NCBI RefSeq assembly: GCF_900091515.1
Contig: NZ_LT607410.1
Coordinates: 1,426,001 to 1,490,000 of the forward strand
DNA: 64,000 nt
Reading direction: 5' to 3'
Origin: Micromonospora purpureochromogenes
GTDB taxonomy: Bacteria; Actinomycetota; Actinomycetes; Mycobacteriales; Micromonosporaceae
Part shown: positions 25,539 through 34,597 of the stretch, piece by piece
How the letters are laid out: every line of letters starts with the position of its first letter
Numbering within the stretch: position 1 is the stretch's first letter
Position numbers and translations under genes: made by a program
Notes under the pieces: model-generated
Seen by the model: the letters and a program-made list of their open reading frames with translations, nothing else
Databases searched by the model: none
Told to the model about the DNA's origin: nothing

Positions 25539-25544
25539 TAGGCT
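25539..25544 (+). promoter_or_regulatory. -10 box TAGGCT, leaderless glmS promoter
   Basis: TAGGCT ends 7 nt before the glmS ATG, with no Shine-Dalgarno sequence, so a leaderless transcript is predicted. A leaderless mRNA also excludes a glmS-type ribozyme in a 5' leader here. Confidence 0.6.
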
Positions 25545-25551
25545 GCGGACC

Positions 25552-27465
25552 ATGTGTGGAATCGTGGGTTACGCCGGCTCGCGCCCGGCGCTCGGCATCG
25601 TGCTCGACGGACTGCGGCGGCTGGAGTACCGCGGCTACGACTCGGCCGGCGTGGCGATCGTCTGCGATGACGAACTGCTGACCGAAAAGAAGGCCGGCAA
25701 GCTGGCCAACCTGGAGAAGGTGCTCTCCGAGCGCGCCGCCAGCAACCCCGACGACTGCGCCGCCAGCCCGATCGGCATCGGGGACGGCACCACCGGCATC
25801 GGGCACACCCGCTGGGCCACCCACGGCGGTCCGACCGACCGCAACGCCCACCCGCACATGGCCCCCGACGGCCGGGTCGCCGTGATCCACAACGGCATCA
25901 TCGAGAACTTCGCCAAGCTCCGGGCCGAGCTGGAGGCCGACGGCGTCCAGTTCACCAGCGACACCGACACTGAGTGCGCCGCCCACCTGCTGTCGGCGGC
26001 GCTGGCCGATCTGCGCGGCGCCGGCGAGGCCGACAGCCCGCAGCTGCTGGCCTCGGCCATGCGGGTCGTCTGCCAGCGGCTGGAAGGCGCGTTCACCCTG
26101 CTGGCCGTCGACGCCGGCATCCCCGGCGCGGTGGTCGGCGCCCGGCGCAACTCGCCGCTGGTCGTGGGTCGCGGCGACGGGGAGAACTACCTGGCCAGCG
26201 ACGTGGCGGCGTTCATCGAGCACACCCGCGAGGCGGTCGAGCTGGGCCAGGACCAGATCGTCCTGATCACCGGTGACAGCATCGAGATCACCGACTTCGC
26301 CGGTCAGCCCGCCACCGGCAAGGACTTCCACATCGACTGGGACTCCTCGTCCGCCGAGAAGGGCGGCTACGACTGGTTCATGCTCAAGGAGATCGAGGAG
26401 CAGCCGCAGGCGATCGCCGACACGCTGCTGGGCCGGCTCACCGAGACCGGTGAGATCGCCCTCGACGAGGTCCGCCTCAGCGACCAGGACCTGCGCGACG
26501 TCGACAAGATCTTCATCGTGGCCTGCGGCACGGCGTACCACTCCGGCCTGGTCGCCAAGTACGCCATCGAGCACTGGACCCGGATCCCGTGCGAGGTCGA
26601 ACTGGCCAGCGAGTTCCGCTACCGCGACCCGGTCCTCGACCGGTCCACGCTGATCGTGGTGATCTCCCAGTCCGGCGAGACGATGGACACCCTGATGGCG
26701 CTGCGCCACGCCAAGGACCAGAAGGCCCGGGTGCTGGCCATCTGCAACACCAACGGCTCGACCATCCCCCGCGAGTCGGACGCCGTGCTCTACACCCACG
26801 GCGGGCCGGAGATCGCCGTCGCCTCCACCAAGGCGTTCCTCACCCAGCTCGTCGCCTGCTACCTGATCGGCCTGCACCTGGCCCAGGTGCGCGGGATCAA
26901 GTTCGCCGACGAGGTGGGCGCGGTGGTGGCCCAGCTCCAGGAGATGCCGGGCAAGCTGCGCGAGCTGCTGGACCGGATCGAGCCGGTGCGCGAGCTGGCC
27001 CGGGAGCTGAAGTCCGAGCCGACCGTGCTCTTCATCGGCCGGCACGTCGGCTACCCGGTGGCCCTGGAGGGCGCGCTCAAGCTCAAGGAGCTGGCGTACA
27101 TGCACGCCGAGGGCTTCGCCGCCGGTGAGCTCAAGCACGGCCCGATCGCGCTCATCGACAAGGGCACCCCGGTGATCTGCGTGGTGCCGTCGCCGGTCGG
27201 CCGGGGCATGCTGCACGACAAGGTCGTCTCCAACATCCAGGAGGTCCGTGCCCGGGGCGCCCGGACCATCGTGATCGCGGAGGAGGGCGACGAGGCGGTC
27301 GTCCGCTACGCCGACCACCTGATCTACGTGCCGCGTACGCCGACCCTGCTGGCCCCGCTGGTCACCACCGTGCCGCTGCAGGTGCTCGCCGCCGAGATCG
27401 CCGCGGCCCGGGGGCACGACGTGGACCAGCCGCGCAACCTGGCCAAGTCGGTCACCGTGGAATGA
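25552..27465 (+). CDS. glmS: Glutamine-fructose-6-phosphate aminotransferase (isomerizing)
   Basis: A 637-residue enzyme making glucosamine-6-phosphate from fructose-6-phosphate and glutamine, the first step to UDP-GlcNAc. The mature N-terminus 'MCGIVGYAG' supplies the Cys nucleophile of the glutaminase domain. Two SIS domains follow: 'CGTAYHSGL' and 'ISQSGETMDTL', then the second with 'IGRHVGYPVALEGALKLKE'. The C-terminal 'DVDQPRNLAKSVTVE' is diagnostic. Together with glmM it covers most of the amino-sugar pathway. Confidence 0.97.
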   Translation: MCGIVGYAGSRPALGIVLDGLRRLEYRGYDSAGVAIVCDDELLTEKKAGKLANLEKVLSERAASNPDDCAASPIGIGDGTTGIGHTRWATHGGPTDRNAHPHMAPDGRVAVIHNGIIENFAKLRAELEADGVQFTSDTDTECAAHLLSAALADLRGAGEADSPQLLASAMRVVCQRLEGAFTLLAVDAGIPGAVVGARRNSPLVVGRGDGENYLASDVAAFIEHTREAVELGQDQIVLITGDSIEITDFAGQPATGKDFHIDWDSSSAEKGGYDWFMLKEIEEQPQAIADTLLGRLTETGEIALDEVRLSDQDLRDVDKIFIVACGTAYHSGLVAKYAIEHWTRIPCEVELASEFRYRDPVLDRSTLIVVISQSGETMDTLMALRHAKDQKARVLAICNTNGSTIPRESDAVLYTHGGPEIAVASTKAFLTQLVACYLIGLHLAQVRGIKFADEVGAVVAQLQEMPGKLRELLDRIEPVRELARELKSEPTVLFIGRHVGYPVALEGALKLKELAYMHAEGFAAGELKHGPIALIDKGTPVICVVPSPVGRGMLHDKVVSNIQEVRARGARTIVIAEEGDEAVVRYADHLIYVPRTPTLLAPLVTTVPLQVLAAEIAAARGHDVDQPRNLAKSVTVE

Positions 27466-27484
27466 CCTGACGGACGCGTCCACC

Positions 27485-27520
27485 GGACCCCGCCCGCCGT
27501 GACCACGGCCGGCGGGGTCC
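27485..27520 (+). terminator. Terminator after glmS
   Basis: A 15-bp stem with one mismatch (left arm GGACCCCGCCCGCCG) and a 6-nt loop begins 19 nt after the glmS stop. Confidence 0.75.
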
Positions 27521-27621
27521 GCTCGTTCCGCTGGCCCGGCCTTGGCCCGGCCGACCCGGCCGACCCAAGACGACCGGGGCCGATCGCCCGGCGGGACGAC
27601 CGACGGCACGGGTGGAGCCGG

Positions 27622-29355
27622 TCACCGGCCGAGCACGATCCGGGCCATCCCGTCCAGCGCCGGGTTGCCGGCCTCCCAGTAGCCGGTGTGGCCGTACCGG
27701 CCGCTGGGGAAGGTGCGCCCGCCGAAGCCCGGGTCACTGGGGTCGTGGCCGAACCACAGCTCGTGGTCGTCGGGGCGGAGCAGGGACACCGCCGTGGCCA
27801 GCGGCGACGCCGCCAGCACCGCCCGGCCGGTGAGCTGCCCGGGCGGCTCGACCAGCCGGATCACGTCGTCCGGCGCGGTGCTCGCCCAGATCCGCTCCGG
27901 CGGCAGGCGCAGCGCCTCGGCCCGGTCCACCCCGACCCCCGGCGAGCCCACGAAGACCAGGGCGTCCGCGTCGAGACCGTGGTCCCGGGCGGCGGCGCCC
28001 ACCACCAGGGACCCGTAGCTGTGCCCCAGCACCGTCTGTCGGGCCGGTGGACCCTCGTGGGTCTCGCGCAGCCCGTCCTGGAAGCGGTGCAGCGCCGGCC
28101 CGGCGTCCCCGGCCTGGCTGGGCCGGGCCGCCTCGGGCAGGAAGTCCGGCGCGTCGTAGTCCAGCCAGAGCACCGCCGCCGTCTCCCGCCCGGGCGCGAG
28201 GCTGGCGCAGCGGGACAGCACCCGACCGGCCCGGCCCAGCTCGGCCGGGGCGTCGGCGAGGTCGGCGGTCATCCCCGGCACGTAGGTCAGCACCCGGTCG
28301 GCGCGGTCCGGGTTGCCGAGCGCCACGATGGCCCGCCCGTCCCCGGTCGGATCCAGCCCCAGCAGGTACGACCGGGGCGGCTCCGCCGCCGCCAGCCGCC
28401 CGGCGAGCCCGTCCAGGCCGGCCAGCCCCGCGTCGAGGCGGCGCAGCTCGGTCCGCTCCGCCGGGCCGGGGACCGCACGGCCCGCCAACTGCCGCCGCGC
28501 GGCGAGCAGTGCCTCCCGCCGGTCGTCGAGCAGCAGTCGGTTCGCCTGGTCCCGGGCGGCGACCGGCACCCCGTCGAGGCGCCCGACCCGGCCCGGCTCG
28601 TGCCACACCAGCCAGCGGCGCTGGCCCGGGGTGAGCCCCGCCCACCAGGCCCGGACCGTCGCCGGGTCGGCGTCGGCCGGTGGACGGCCCGGTGGCGGCG
28701 GGTCGGCCCAGCCGGCGCGGGCCGCCGCGCTCAGCTCGTCGAGTCGGGTGGCGGCCTCCCGGTCCGCCGCGTCGGCCAACGCCAGCGCGTCCCGCAGCGC
28801 GGCGGCCACCTGGTCCAGCGCCGCCGGCCCGGCCCGCTCGCCCGGCCCGGCTGCCGCGCCGACGTCCGCGCCCGGCGTCGGGGCCGCAGCCGGCCCGGTA
28901 CGCCGGCCGGGCAGGGACCGGCCGCCCGGCGGTGCGCCCGAGCGGAGCCCGGCGCCGGGCAGGACACCGGCCTCCGGGCCGGCCCAGGTCGGCGCGCTGG
29001 GCGGAGCCGCGCTGACCCCGCCGCGGCGGTCGACGAGCACGCCGGTGCGGTCGGCGAGCGCCACCGCCTCCGCCAGCCGGGCCTTCGCCACCCGGAGCCG
29101 GCCGGCGAACTCGGCCAGCACCTGGTCGGCCTCGATCAGGGCGGGCAGCAGCGCGGTCAGCTCGCCCCGGAGCGCGCCGAGCCGCCCGTCGGCCGCCCCG
29201 GCGGCCCCACCCGACCAGCCCGCGCGCAGGGTCGCCGCGCACTCGGCCAGCGCCGCCCGGCGGCGCCGCACCGGGTCGGCCAGCCCGCGCCAGGCCGCCC
29301 CGGCCGCACCCCAGCTGCCGGGCGCGGCGCGCCAGAGCTGCGCGTACCCGGTCAT
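27622..29355 (-). CDS. Alpha/beta hydrolase (DUF1023) with WXG100-like N-terminal helices
   Basis: A 577-residue protein. The first 130 residues are helical with WXG-like features ('WRGLADPVRRRRAALAECAA', 'LRAGWSGGAAG'). An Ala/Pro-rich linker follows, and the C-terminal DUF1023 alpha/beta hydrolase carries the nucleophile elbow 'LGHSYGSLV' (about 445-453). There is no signal peptide. Such proteins often sit with small WXG-like partners and may use type VII secretion; no secretion genes are nearby. The ATG overlaps the upstream small gene by 4 nt. Substrate unknown. Confidence 0.82.
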   Translation of the reverse strand: MTGYAQLWRAAPGSWGAAGAAWRGLADPVRRRRAALAECAATLRAGWSGGAAGAADGRLGALRGELTALLPALIEADQVLAEFAGRLRVAKARLAEAVALADRTGVLVDRRGGVSAAPPSAPTWAGPEAGVLPGAGLRSGAPPGGRSLPGRRTGPAAAPTPGADVGAAAGPGERAGPAALDQVAAALRDALALADAADREAATRLDELSAAARAGWADPPPPGRPPADADPATVRAWWAGLTPGQRRWLVWHEPGRVGRLDGVPVAARDQANRLLLDDRREALLAARRQLAGRAVPGPAERTELRRLDAGLAGLDGLAGRLAAAEPPRSYLLGLDPTGDGRAIVALGNPDRADRVLTYVPGMTADLADAPAELGRAGRVLSRCASLAPGRETAAVLWLDYDAPDFLPEAARPSQAGDAGPALHRFQDGLRETHEGPPARQTVLGHSYGSLVVGAAARDHGLDADALVFVGSPGVGVDRAEALRLPPERIWASTAPDDVIRLVEPPGQLTGRAVLAASPLATAVSLLRPDDHELWFGHDPSDPGFGGRTFPSGRYGHTGYWEAGNPALDGMARIVLGR

Positions 29356-29648
29356 CGGGGCAGCCCGGCGAGCCGGCCGGCGGCCCGGTCGTCGGCCGCG
29401 TCGTACCCGTCGGCCGCGGCGCGCAGGGCGGAGCCCGCCTCCGCCACCCGGGCGGCGAGCGCGCCGTGCCAGTCGTGCACGGCGGACTCCAACCGGGTCA
29501 GCGCGGCCGCCGCCCGCCACTCGGCCGCCGCCACCACCAGCCCCGGCACCCCGACCAGCCCGTGCGCCAGCGCGTACGCCTCGTCGGCGAGCCCGCCCGC
29601 CACCTCGCGCAGCACCGCGGCCCGCACCTGCACCGGCTCCCCGTCCAC
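29352..29648 (-). CDS. Small helical WXG100/ESX-like protein
   Basis: A 98-residue all-helical protein with 'WRAAAALTRLESAVHDWHGAL' in the middle and charged amphipathic helices. It has a size and pattern close to WXG100 or DUF2580-type ESX substrates, though a strict W-x-G turn is not evident. GTG start after a purine-rich GGGGGC. It overlaps the DUF1023 hydrolase gene by 4 nt, so the pair is probably co-translated and may form a complex. Confidence 0.65.
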   Translation of the reverse strand: MDGEPVQVRAAVLREVAGGLADEAYALAHGLVGVPGLVVAAAEWRAAAALTRLESAVHDWHGALAARVAEAGSALRAAADGYDAADDRAAGRLAGLPR

Positions 29649-29802
29649 CCGCGCCCCCTCACGTCAGCACCACGTCGACGCTAGGCACCGGCCCGGGTCA
29701 CTGGGAGGGCCTGTGGACGGCGGACGGTGGTCGTACCCGAGGGTTTTCCACAGGCGTTGCCCACAGCCGAGCAGGCAGCTAATCTGCCGCCCTTCCCGCC
29801 GG

Positions 29803-29808
29803 TAGGGT
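29803..29808 (+). promoter_or_regulatory. -10 box TAGGGT, leaderless acpS promoter
   Basis: TAGGGT ends 7 nt before the GTG at 29816. The spacing decides for this start over an upstream GTG at 29807, which would lie inside the -10 box. Confidence 0.55.
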
Positions 29809-29815
29809 GAGCGTC

Positions 29816-30184
29816 GTGATCGTCGCGGTCGGCATCGACGTCGTGCTGGTGGACCGGTTCGCCCGGGCGCTGGCCCGCACGCCGCTGCTCGCCGACCGGC
29901 TCTTCACCGAGGCGGAGCGGTACACCCGCTCCGGCAACCCGCGCTCCCCGGAGTCGATGGCCGCCCGGTTCGCCGCCAAGGAGGCGGTCGCCAAGGCGCT
30001 GGGCGCCCCGGCCGGCCTGAGCTGGCACGACTGCGAAATCGTGCCGGACCCGGACGGGCGGCCCTGGCTCACCGTCTCCGGCACCGTGGCCGCCGCCGCC
30101 GTGGAGCGCGGGATCAACCGCTGGCATCTCTCGCTCTCCCACGACGGCGGGATCGCCTCGGCCATGGTGGTCGCGGAACGTTGA
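29816..30184 (+). CDS. acpS: Holo-[acyl-carrier-protein] synthase
   Basis: A 122-residue AcpS that transfers the phosphopantetheine arm of CoA to acyl carrier protein. Motifs: '[11 protein letters not shown]' (5-15) and '[13 protein letters not shown]' (about 50-62, Mg2+-binding Glu), then 'HLSLSHDGG' near the C-terminus. It lies upstream of nnr and alr in the usual actinobacterial order. Confidence 0.95.
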   Translation: MIVAVGIDVVLVDRFARALARTPLLADRLFTEAERYTRSGNPRSPESMAARFAAKEAVAKALGAPAGLSWHDCEIVPDPDGRPWLTVSGTVAAAAVERGINRWHLSLSHDGGIASAMVVAER

Positions 30185-30239
30185 TCGGCCGGGCGGGCCC
30201 CCGGGCCGGCTCGCGAGGTGACAGACGGGACGGTGTGGC

Positions 30240-31712
30240 ATGAAACCGGTGTGGCGGGTCGCGGACGTACGCGCGGCGGAGGCCGGCCTGATGGCCACCC
30301 TCCCGCCCGGGACGCTGATGAAGCGGGCCGCGGCCGGGCTGGCCCGGCGCTGCGCGCTGCTCCTCGCCGACCGGGGCGGGGTGTACGGCGCGCGGGTCCT
30401 GCTGCTGGTCGGCACCGGCGACAACGGCGGTGACGCGCTCTACGCCGGAGCGCTGCTGGCCCGGCGCGGGGTCGCCGTGTCGGCGCTGCTGCTGACCCCC
30501 GGCCGGGCGCACGCCGAGGGGCTGGCGGCGCTGCGCGCCGCCGGCGGGCGGCTGGTCGACCGGCCCCCGGCCAGGGTCGACCTGGTGCTCGACGGCATCG
30601 TCGGGATCGGCGGCACCGGCGGGCTGCGGGAGACCGCCGAGCAGCTCGCGGCCAGCCTGGTCCGGTACTGCGGGCGCGACGGCGCGCGGGCGACCGTGGT
30701 GGCGGTGGACGTGCCGAGCGGGGTGGCGGTGGACACCGGCCACGTGCCGCTGACCGCCTCCGGCCGGCACAGCGCGGTGCGGGCCGACGTGACGGTGGCC
30801 TTCGGGGCGCTCAAGCCCGCCCTGGTGGTCGGGCCGGCCGCCGGCCTCGCCGGGCAGGTGGAGCTGGTCGACATCGGGCTGGAGCCGTGGCTGCGGGGGT
30901 CACCGGCGCTGCGGGTGACCGAGTGGTCGGACATCGTCGAGTGGTGGCCCCGGCTCGGCCCGGCCTCGGAGAAGTACAGCCGGGGCGTGGTCGGGGTGGC
31001 GACCGGGTCGGCGACGTACCCGGGCGCGGCGGTGCTCTCGGTGGGTGGCGCCCTGGCCGGGCCGACCGGCATGGTCCGCTACGCCGGTGGGGCCCGGGCG
31101 GAGGTGCTGCACCAGCACCCCTCGGTGATCGCCACCGGACGGGTCGCCGATGCCGGCCGGGTCCAGGCCTGGGTCTGCGGCTCCGGGCTGGGCACCGGCG
31201 AGGACGCCGCCGGCGAGCTGCGCGCGGTGCTCTCCGCGCCGGTGCCGGTGGTGCTCGACGCGGACGCGCTCACCCTGCTGGTGGACGGCTCGCTCGCCGA
31301 CCGGCTGCGCAACCGGGACGCCCCGATCGTGGTCACCCCGCACGACCGCGAGTTCGCCCGGCTCTGCGGGGAGGCACCGGGGGCCGACCGGGTCTCCGCC
31401 GCGCTGCGGCTGGCCGCCTGGATGAACGCGACGGTCCTGCTCAAGGGGGACCGCACGGTGATCGGCACGCCGGACGGCCGGGCGTACGTCAACCCGACCG
31501 GCACCGCCGCGCTGGCCACCGGGGGTACCGGGGACGTGCTGGCCGGGTTGCTCGGCTCGCTGCTCGCCGCCGGGCTGGCCCCGGAGCGGGCGGCGGCGAC
31601 GGCCGCGTACCTGCACGGGCTGGCCGGACGGGAGGCGGCCCGGGGCGGGCCGGTGACCGCGTCCGACGTGGCGGCCGCCCTGCGCCCGGTGCTGGCCCCG
31701 CTGGTGGACTGA
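30240..31712 (+). CDS. nnr: Bifunctional NAD(P)HX epimerase / dehydratase
   Basis: A 490-residue repair enzyme. The N-terminal half (about 1-215) is the YjeF_N epimerase ('LLVGTGDNGGDALYAGALLA' at about 58-77). The C-terminal half (about 235-485) is the ATP/ADP-dependent NAD(P)HX dehydratase with 'LDADALTLL', 'VVTPHDREFARL' and 'ATGGTGDVLAGLLGSLLAAG'. It restores hydrated NADH and NADPH. ATG start 55 nt after acpS. Confidence 0.95.
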   Translation: MKPVWRVADVRAAEAGLMATLPPGTLMKRAAAGLARRCALLLADRGGVYGARVLLLVGTGDNGGDALYAGALLARRGVAVSALLLTPGRAHAEGLAALRAAGGRLVDRPPARVDLVLDGIVGIGGTGGLRETAEQLAASLVRYCGRDGARATVVAVDVPSGVAVDTGHVPLTASGRHSAVRADVTVAFGALKPALVVGPAAGLAGQVELVDIGLEPWLRGSPALRVTEWSDIVEWWPRLGPASEKYSRGVVGVATGSATYPGAAVLSVGGALAGPTGMVRYAGGARAEVLHQHPSVIATGRVADAGRVQAWVCGSGLGTGEDAAGELRAVLSAPVPVVLDADALTLLVDGSLADRLRNRDAPIVVTPHDREFARLCGEAPGADRVSAALRLAAWMNATVLLKGDRTVIGTPDGRAYVNPTGTAALATGGTGDVLAGLLGSLLAAGLAPERAAATAAYLHGLAGREAARGGPVTASDVAAALRPVLAPLVD

Positions 31713-31787
31713 GCCGCGGTCGGGCTCCCCGGCGTGGCGCGGGTCGCCGACGCGGGCGGGAGCACGGTCGTGTGATCACGGCGCAAG

Positions 31788-31793
31788 TAGGCT
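31788..31793 (+). promoter_or_regulatory. -10 box TAGGCT, leaderless alr promoter
   Basis: TAGGCT ends 6 nt before the alr ATG at 31800. GTGATCAC, a perfect 8-bp palindrome, lies at 31772-31779 in the -35/spacer region. Confidence 0.55.
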
Positions 31794-31799
31794 TGGCGT

Positions 31800-32918
31800 A
31801 TGTGGCAGGCCGAGGTACGCGTCGATCTCGACGCGATCCGTGACAACGTGGCCCGGCTCCGGTCGGGTACGAGCGCCGAGCTGATGGCGGTGGTGAAGGG
31901 CGACGGGTACGGCCACGGCATGGTCCCGTCGGCCCGTGCCGCGCTAGATGCCGGGGCGGACTGGCTCGGGGTCTGCACGCTGGACGAGGCGCTGACCCTG
32001 CGCCGGGCGGGGATCACCGCGCCGGTGCTGGCCTGGCTGCTCGCCCCCGGGCTGCCGCTGCACGAGGGCGTCGCGGCCGGGGTCGACCTGGGCGCCGCCA
32101 GCCTGCCGCAGCTGGACGAGATGATCGAGGCGAGCCGCCGGGCGGACCGCCCGGCCCGGCTGCACCTGAAGATCGACACCGGGCTGTCCCGGGGCGGGGC
32201 CACCGTCGCCGACTGGCCGACCCTGCTGGAGGCCGCCGCGAAGGCCCAGGCCGACGGCCTGGTCGAGGTGGTCGGCGTGTGGAGCCACTTCGTGTACGCG
32301 GACCTGCCCGGCCACCCCACCACGGACCGCCAGCTCGCGGTCTTCCACGAGGGGCTGGCCATGGTCGAGCGGGCCGGGCTGCGCCCGCGCTACCGGCACC
32401 TGGCCAACTCGGCGGCCACGCTGACCCGCCCGGACACCCACTTCGACCTGGTCCGCCCGGGGATCGCCGTCTACGGCCTCTCGCCGGTGGCGGGGGAGCG
32501 CTTCGGGCTGCGTCCGGCGATGACCGGCCGGGCCCGGGTGATGCTGACCAAGCGGGTGCCCGAGGGCACGGGCGTCTCCTACGGTCACACCTACACCACC
32601 GGGCGGGAGGCGAACCTGGCCGTGGTGCCGCTCGGCTACGCCGACGGAGTGCCCCGGCACGCCTCCAACGTCGGGCCGGTGCAGCTCGGCGGGAAGCGGC
32701 GCACCATCTCCGGCCGGGTCTGCATGGACCAGTTCGTGCTCGACTGCGGCGAGGACGCGGTGGCCGCCGGGGACGTGGCCACCCTCTTCGGCAGCGGGGC
32801 GGACGGCGAGCCCACCGCCGACGACTGGGCCGAGGCGGTCGGCACCATCAACTACGAGATCGTCACCCGGTTCGGCAGCAGCCGGGTGCCCCGGGTCTAC
32901 GACGGCGAGCGGCCGTGA
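31800..32918 (+). CDS. alr: Alanine racemase
   Basis: A 372-residue fold-type III PLP enzyme making D-alanine for peptidoglycan. The PLP lysine is in 'MAVVKGDGYGHG' (about 30-41). 'HLKIDTGLSRGG' follows, and the second catalytic base tyrosine lies in 'GVSYGHTYTT' (about 259-268). 'LGYADGVPR' and 'GRVCMDQFVLD' are also present. Its stop overlaps by 4 nt a short open frame that leads into the downstream hydrolase gene. Confidence 0.96.
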   Translation: MWQAEVRVDLDAIRDNVARLRSGTSAELMAVVKGDGYGHGMVPSARAALDAGADWLGVCTLDEALTLRRAGITAPVLAWLLAPGLPLHEGVAAGVDLGAASLPQLDEMIEASRRADRPARLHLKIDTGLSRGGATVADWPTLLEAAAKAQADGLVEVVGVWSHFVYADLPGHPTTDRQLAVFHEGLAMVERAGLRPRYRHLANSAATLTRPDTHFDLVRPGIAVYGLSPVAGERFGLRPAMTGRARVMLTKRVPEGTGVSYGHTYTTGREANLAVVPLGYADGVPRHASNVGPVQLGGKRRTISGRVCMDQFVLDCGEDAVAAGDVATLFGSGADGEPTADDWAEAVGTINYEIVTRFGSSRVPRVYDGERP

Positions 32919-32977
32919 GCGCGAGGAGTGAGCCGATCTTGCGAGCCCCGCAGTCGCGAACCGAGCTGGCACCGTGA
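32915..32977 (+). repeat. REP-like intergenic element encoding a 20-codon linking frame
   Basis: A sequence of the form GTGAGCGCGAGGAGTGAGCC, followed by TTGCGA-n9-TCGCGAA, fills the alr-hydrolase gap. I recall near-identical stretches in other Micromonospora intergenic regions, but could not check. It also forms an uninterrupted 20-residue frame (beginning MSARSEPILR). Its GTG overlaps the alr stop by 4 nt and its TGA overlaps the hydrolase GTG by 4 nt, so ribosomes could be handed through the element. Confidence 0.5.
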
Positions 32978-34065
32978 GCCAGCGCTTCCGGATCCCCCGA
33001 CCGCGCACCGCCGCCGGCAAGGTCGCCGGCGTGGTCGGGGCCGCGGTCGGCGTCGCCGCCGCGGGGCTCGCCGCGGGCGTGGTGAGCGAGCGCGTCCTGG
33101 TCCGCCGGCTCAAGGCCGACCCCACCGACCGGTACGCGCACGAGGTCTTCGGCGAGCAGCGGTACGACGACGCGTTCCGGCTGGAGTTGCCGGACGGCAC
33201 CGACATCCACGTCGAGGTGGTCGAGCCGACCCGTCCGGCGCCGGGGCGGCCGACCGTGGTGCTGGTGCACGGCTTCTGCCTGGACATGGGGACGTTCCAC
33301 TTCCAGCGCAAGCTGCTCGCCGAGCGGGGCGAGCACCGGATCGTCGCGTACGACCAGCCCGGTCACGGCCGCTCCGGGCGGCTGGAGAGCGGCGAGTACG
33401 ACCTCGCCGCGCTGGGCCGCACCCTGCGCCGGGTGATCGACCGGACCGCCCCGGAGGGGCCGTTGGTGCTGGTCGGGCACTCGATGGGCGGGATGACCAT
33501 CATGGCCTTCGCCGAGCTGTACCCGGAGATGTTCGGCGACCGGGTGGTCGGCACGGTGCTGATGGCCACCTCGGGCGGCCTGCTCGCGGAGACCAAGCTG
33601 GTGGCCCCGGCGCTGATCGGCCGGGTCGGCGCGCCGGTGCTCTACATGATGAGCAACGCCACCCGGTACGGCGGGACGGTCATCGACCGGGCCCGGAAGT
33701 CGACCTCCAACGTCGCCTGGCTGCTGACCCGCAAGTACGGCTTCGGCACCCGCAAGCCCAGCCCGGCCCTGGTCTCCTATGTGGAGGAGATGAACTCGCG
33801 GACCTCCGCCGACACGGTCACCCGCTATCTGCGTACCCTCGCCACGCACTCGCGCTTTCCGGCGCTGGCCGCGCTCAGCGGCACGCCGGTGCTGGTCGTG
33901 GTCGGTGACAAGGACATGATCACGCCGGTGACCCACTCGGAGGAGATCGTGCGCCGGCTGCCGCACGCGCAGTACATCAAGGTCGACGACAGCGGGCACG
34001 TGGTGATGCTGGAACACGCCGACGAGGTCAACAAGGCGCTCTGGGACTTCCTGGAGGGACTGTGA
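32974..34065 (+). CDS. Alpha/beta hydrolase, membrane-anchored
   Basis: A 363-residue hydrolase. An N-terminal hydrophobic segment (about 17-43, 'VAGVVGAAVGVAAAGLAAGV') probably anchors it. The oxyanion region 'VLVHGFCLDMGTFHFQ', the nucleophile 'VGHSMGGMT' (about 167-175), an Asp in 'VVVGDKDMITP' and a His in 'DDSGHVVMLE' complete the triad. It sits between alr and tsaE in a tight plus-strand run. The substrate is unknown; homologues are annotated as esterases or lipases. Confidence 0.88.
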   Translation: MSQRFRIPRPRTAAGKVAGVVGAAVGVAAAGLAAGVVSERVLVRRLKADPTDRYAHEVFGEQRYDDAFRLELPDGTDIHVEVVEPTRPAPGRPTVVLVHGFCLDMGTFHFQRKLLAERGEHRIVAYDQPGHGRSGRLESGEYDLAALGRTLRRVIDRTAPEGPLVLVGHSMGGMTIMAFAELYPEMFGDRVVGTVLMATSGGLLAETKLVAPALIGRVGAPVLYMMSNATRYGGTVIDRARKSTSNVAWLLTRKYGFGTRKPSPALVSYVEEMNSRTSADTVTRYLRTLATHSRFPALAALSGTPVLVVVGDKDMITPVTHSEEIVRRLPHAQYIKVDDSGHVVMLEHADEVNKALWDFLEGL

Positions 34066-34544
34066 CGCTGACCGTCACGCTGCCGACGGTCGAGGACACC
34101 CACGCGTTCGGCCGCCGGCTGGCCGGGGTGCTGCGCGCCGGCGACCTGCTGCTGCTCACCGGCCCGCTGGGCGCCGGCAAGACCGCGCTGACCCAGGGCA
34201 TCGGCGCCGGGCTGGGGGTGCTCGGCGCCATCACCTCGCCGACCTTCGTGATCGCCCGGGTGCACCGGCCGGATCCGGCCCGGGGCGGCACTGTGGCCCT
34301 GGTGCACGCCGACGCGTACCGGCTGGGCGACGCGGCCGACCCGCGGGCCGAGATCGACGACCTGGACCTGGACGCCTCGGTGGACGACTCGGTGACCGTG
34401 GTCGAGTGGGGCGAGGGGCTGGTCGAACAGCTGGTCGACGCCCACCTGCGGGTACGCCTCGACCGGCGGGAGGACGACACCCGGCTGGTCGAGCTGGAGC
34501 CGGTCGGGGGCGACTGGGCGCGGCGCCTGGAAGCCCTGCGCTGA
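34062..34544 (+). CDS. tsaE: tRNA threonylcarbamoyladenosine biosynthesis ATPase TsaE
   Basis: A 160-residue ATPase with Walker A 'LTGPLGAGKTALTQ' (about 30-43), 'ITSPTFVIARVH' and 'VEWGEGL' near residue 115. With TsaB and TsaD, encoded about 2 kb downstream, it makes the t6A37 modification of ANN-decoding tRNAs. GTG start overlapping the hydrolase stop by 4 nt. Confidence 0.94.
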   Translation: MTLTVTLPTVEDTHAFGRRLAGVLRAGDLLLLTGPLGAGKTALTQGIGAGLGVLGAITSPTFVIARVHRPDPARGGTVALVHADAYRLGDAADPRAEIDDLDLDASVDDSVTVVEWGEGLVEQLVDAHLRVRLDRREDDTRLVELEPVGGDWARRLEALR

Positions 34545-34597
34545 GGGCTGTCGTACCAGCTGCCTAAAGTGCCGGCACAGACTGCGAAAGGTTGCCG

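Noticed and set aside
25309..25551. A glmS ribozyme or riboswitch upstream of glmS.
   Set aside because: The -10 box lies 7 nt from the start codon, leaving no leader for an RNA element.
24244..27609. A single minus-strand open frame of over 1100 codons opposite glmS.
   Set aside because: Only its last third (24244-25308) has a start with a Shine-Dalgarno sequence and recognisable domains; the rest is the antisense shadow of glmS in GC-rich DNA.
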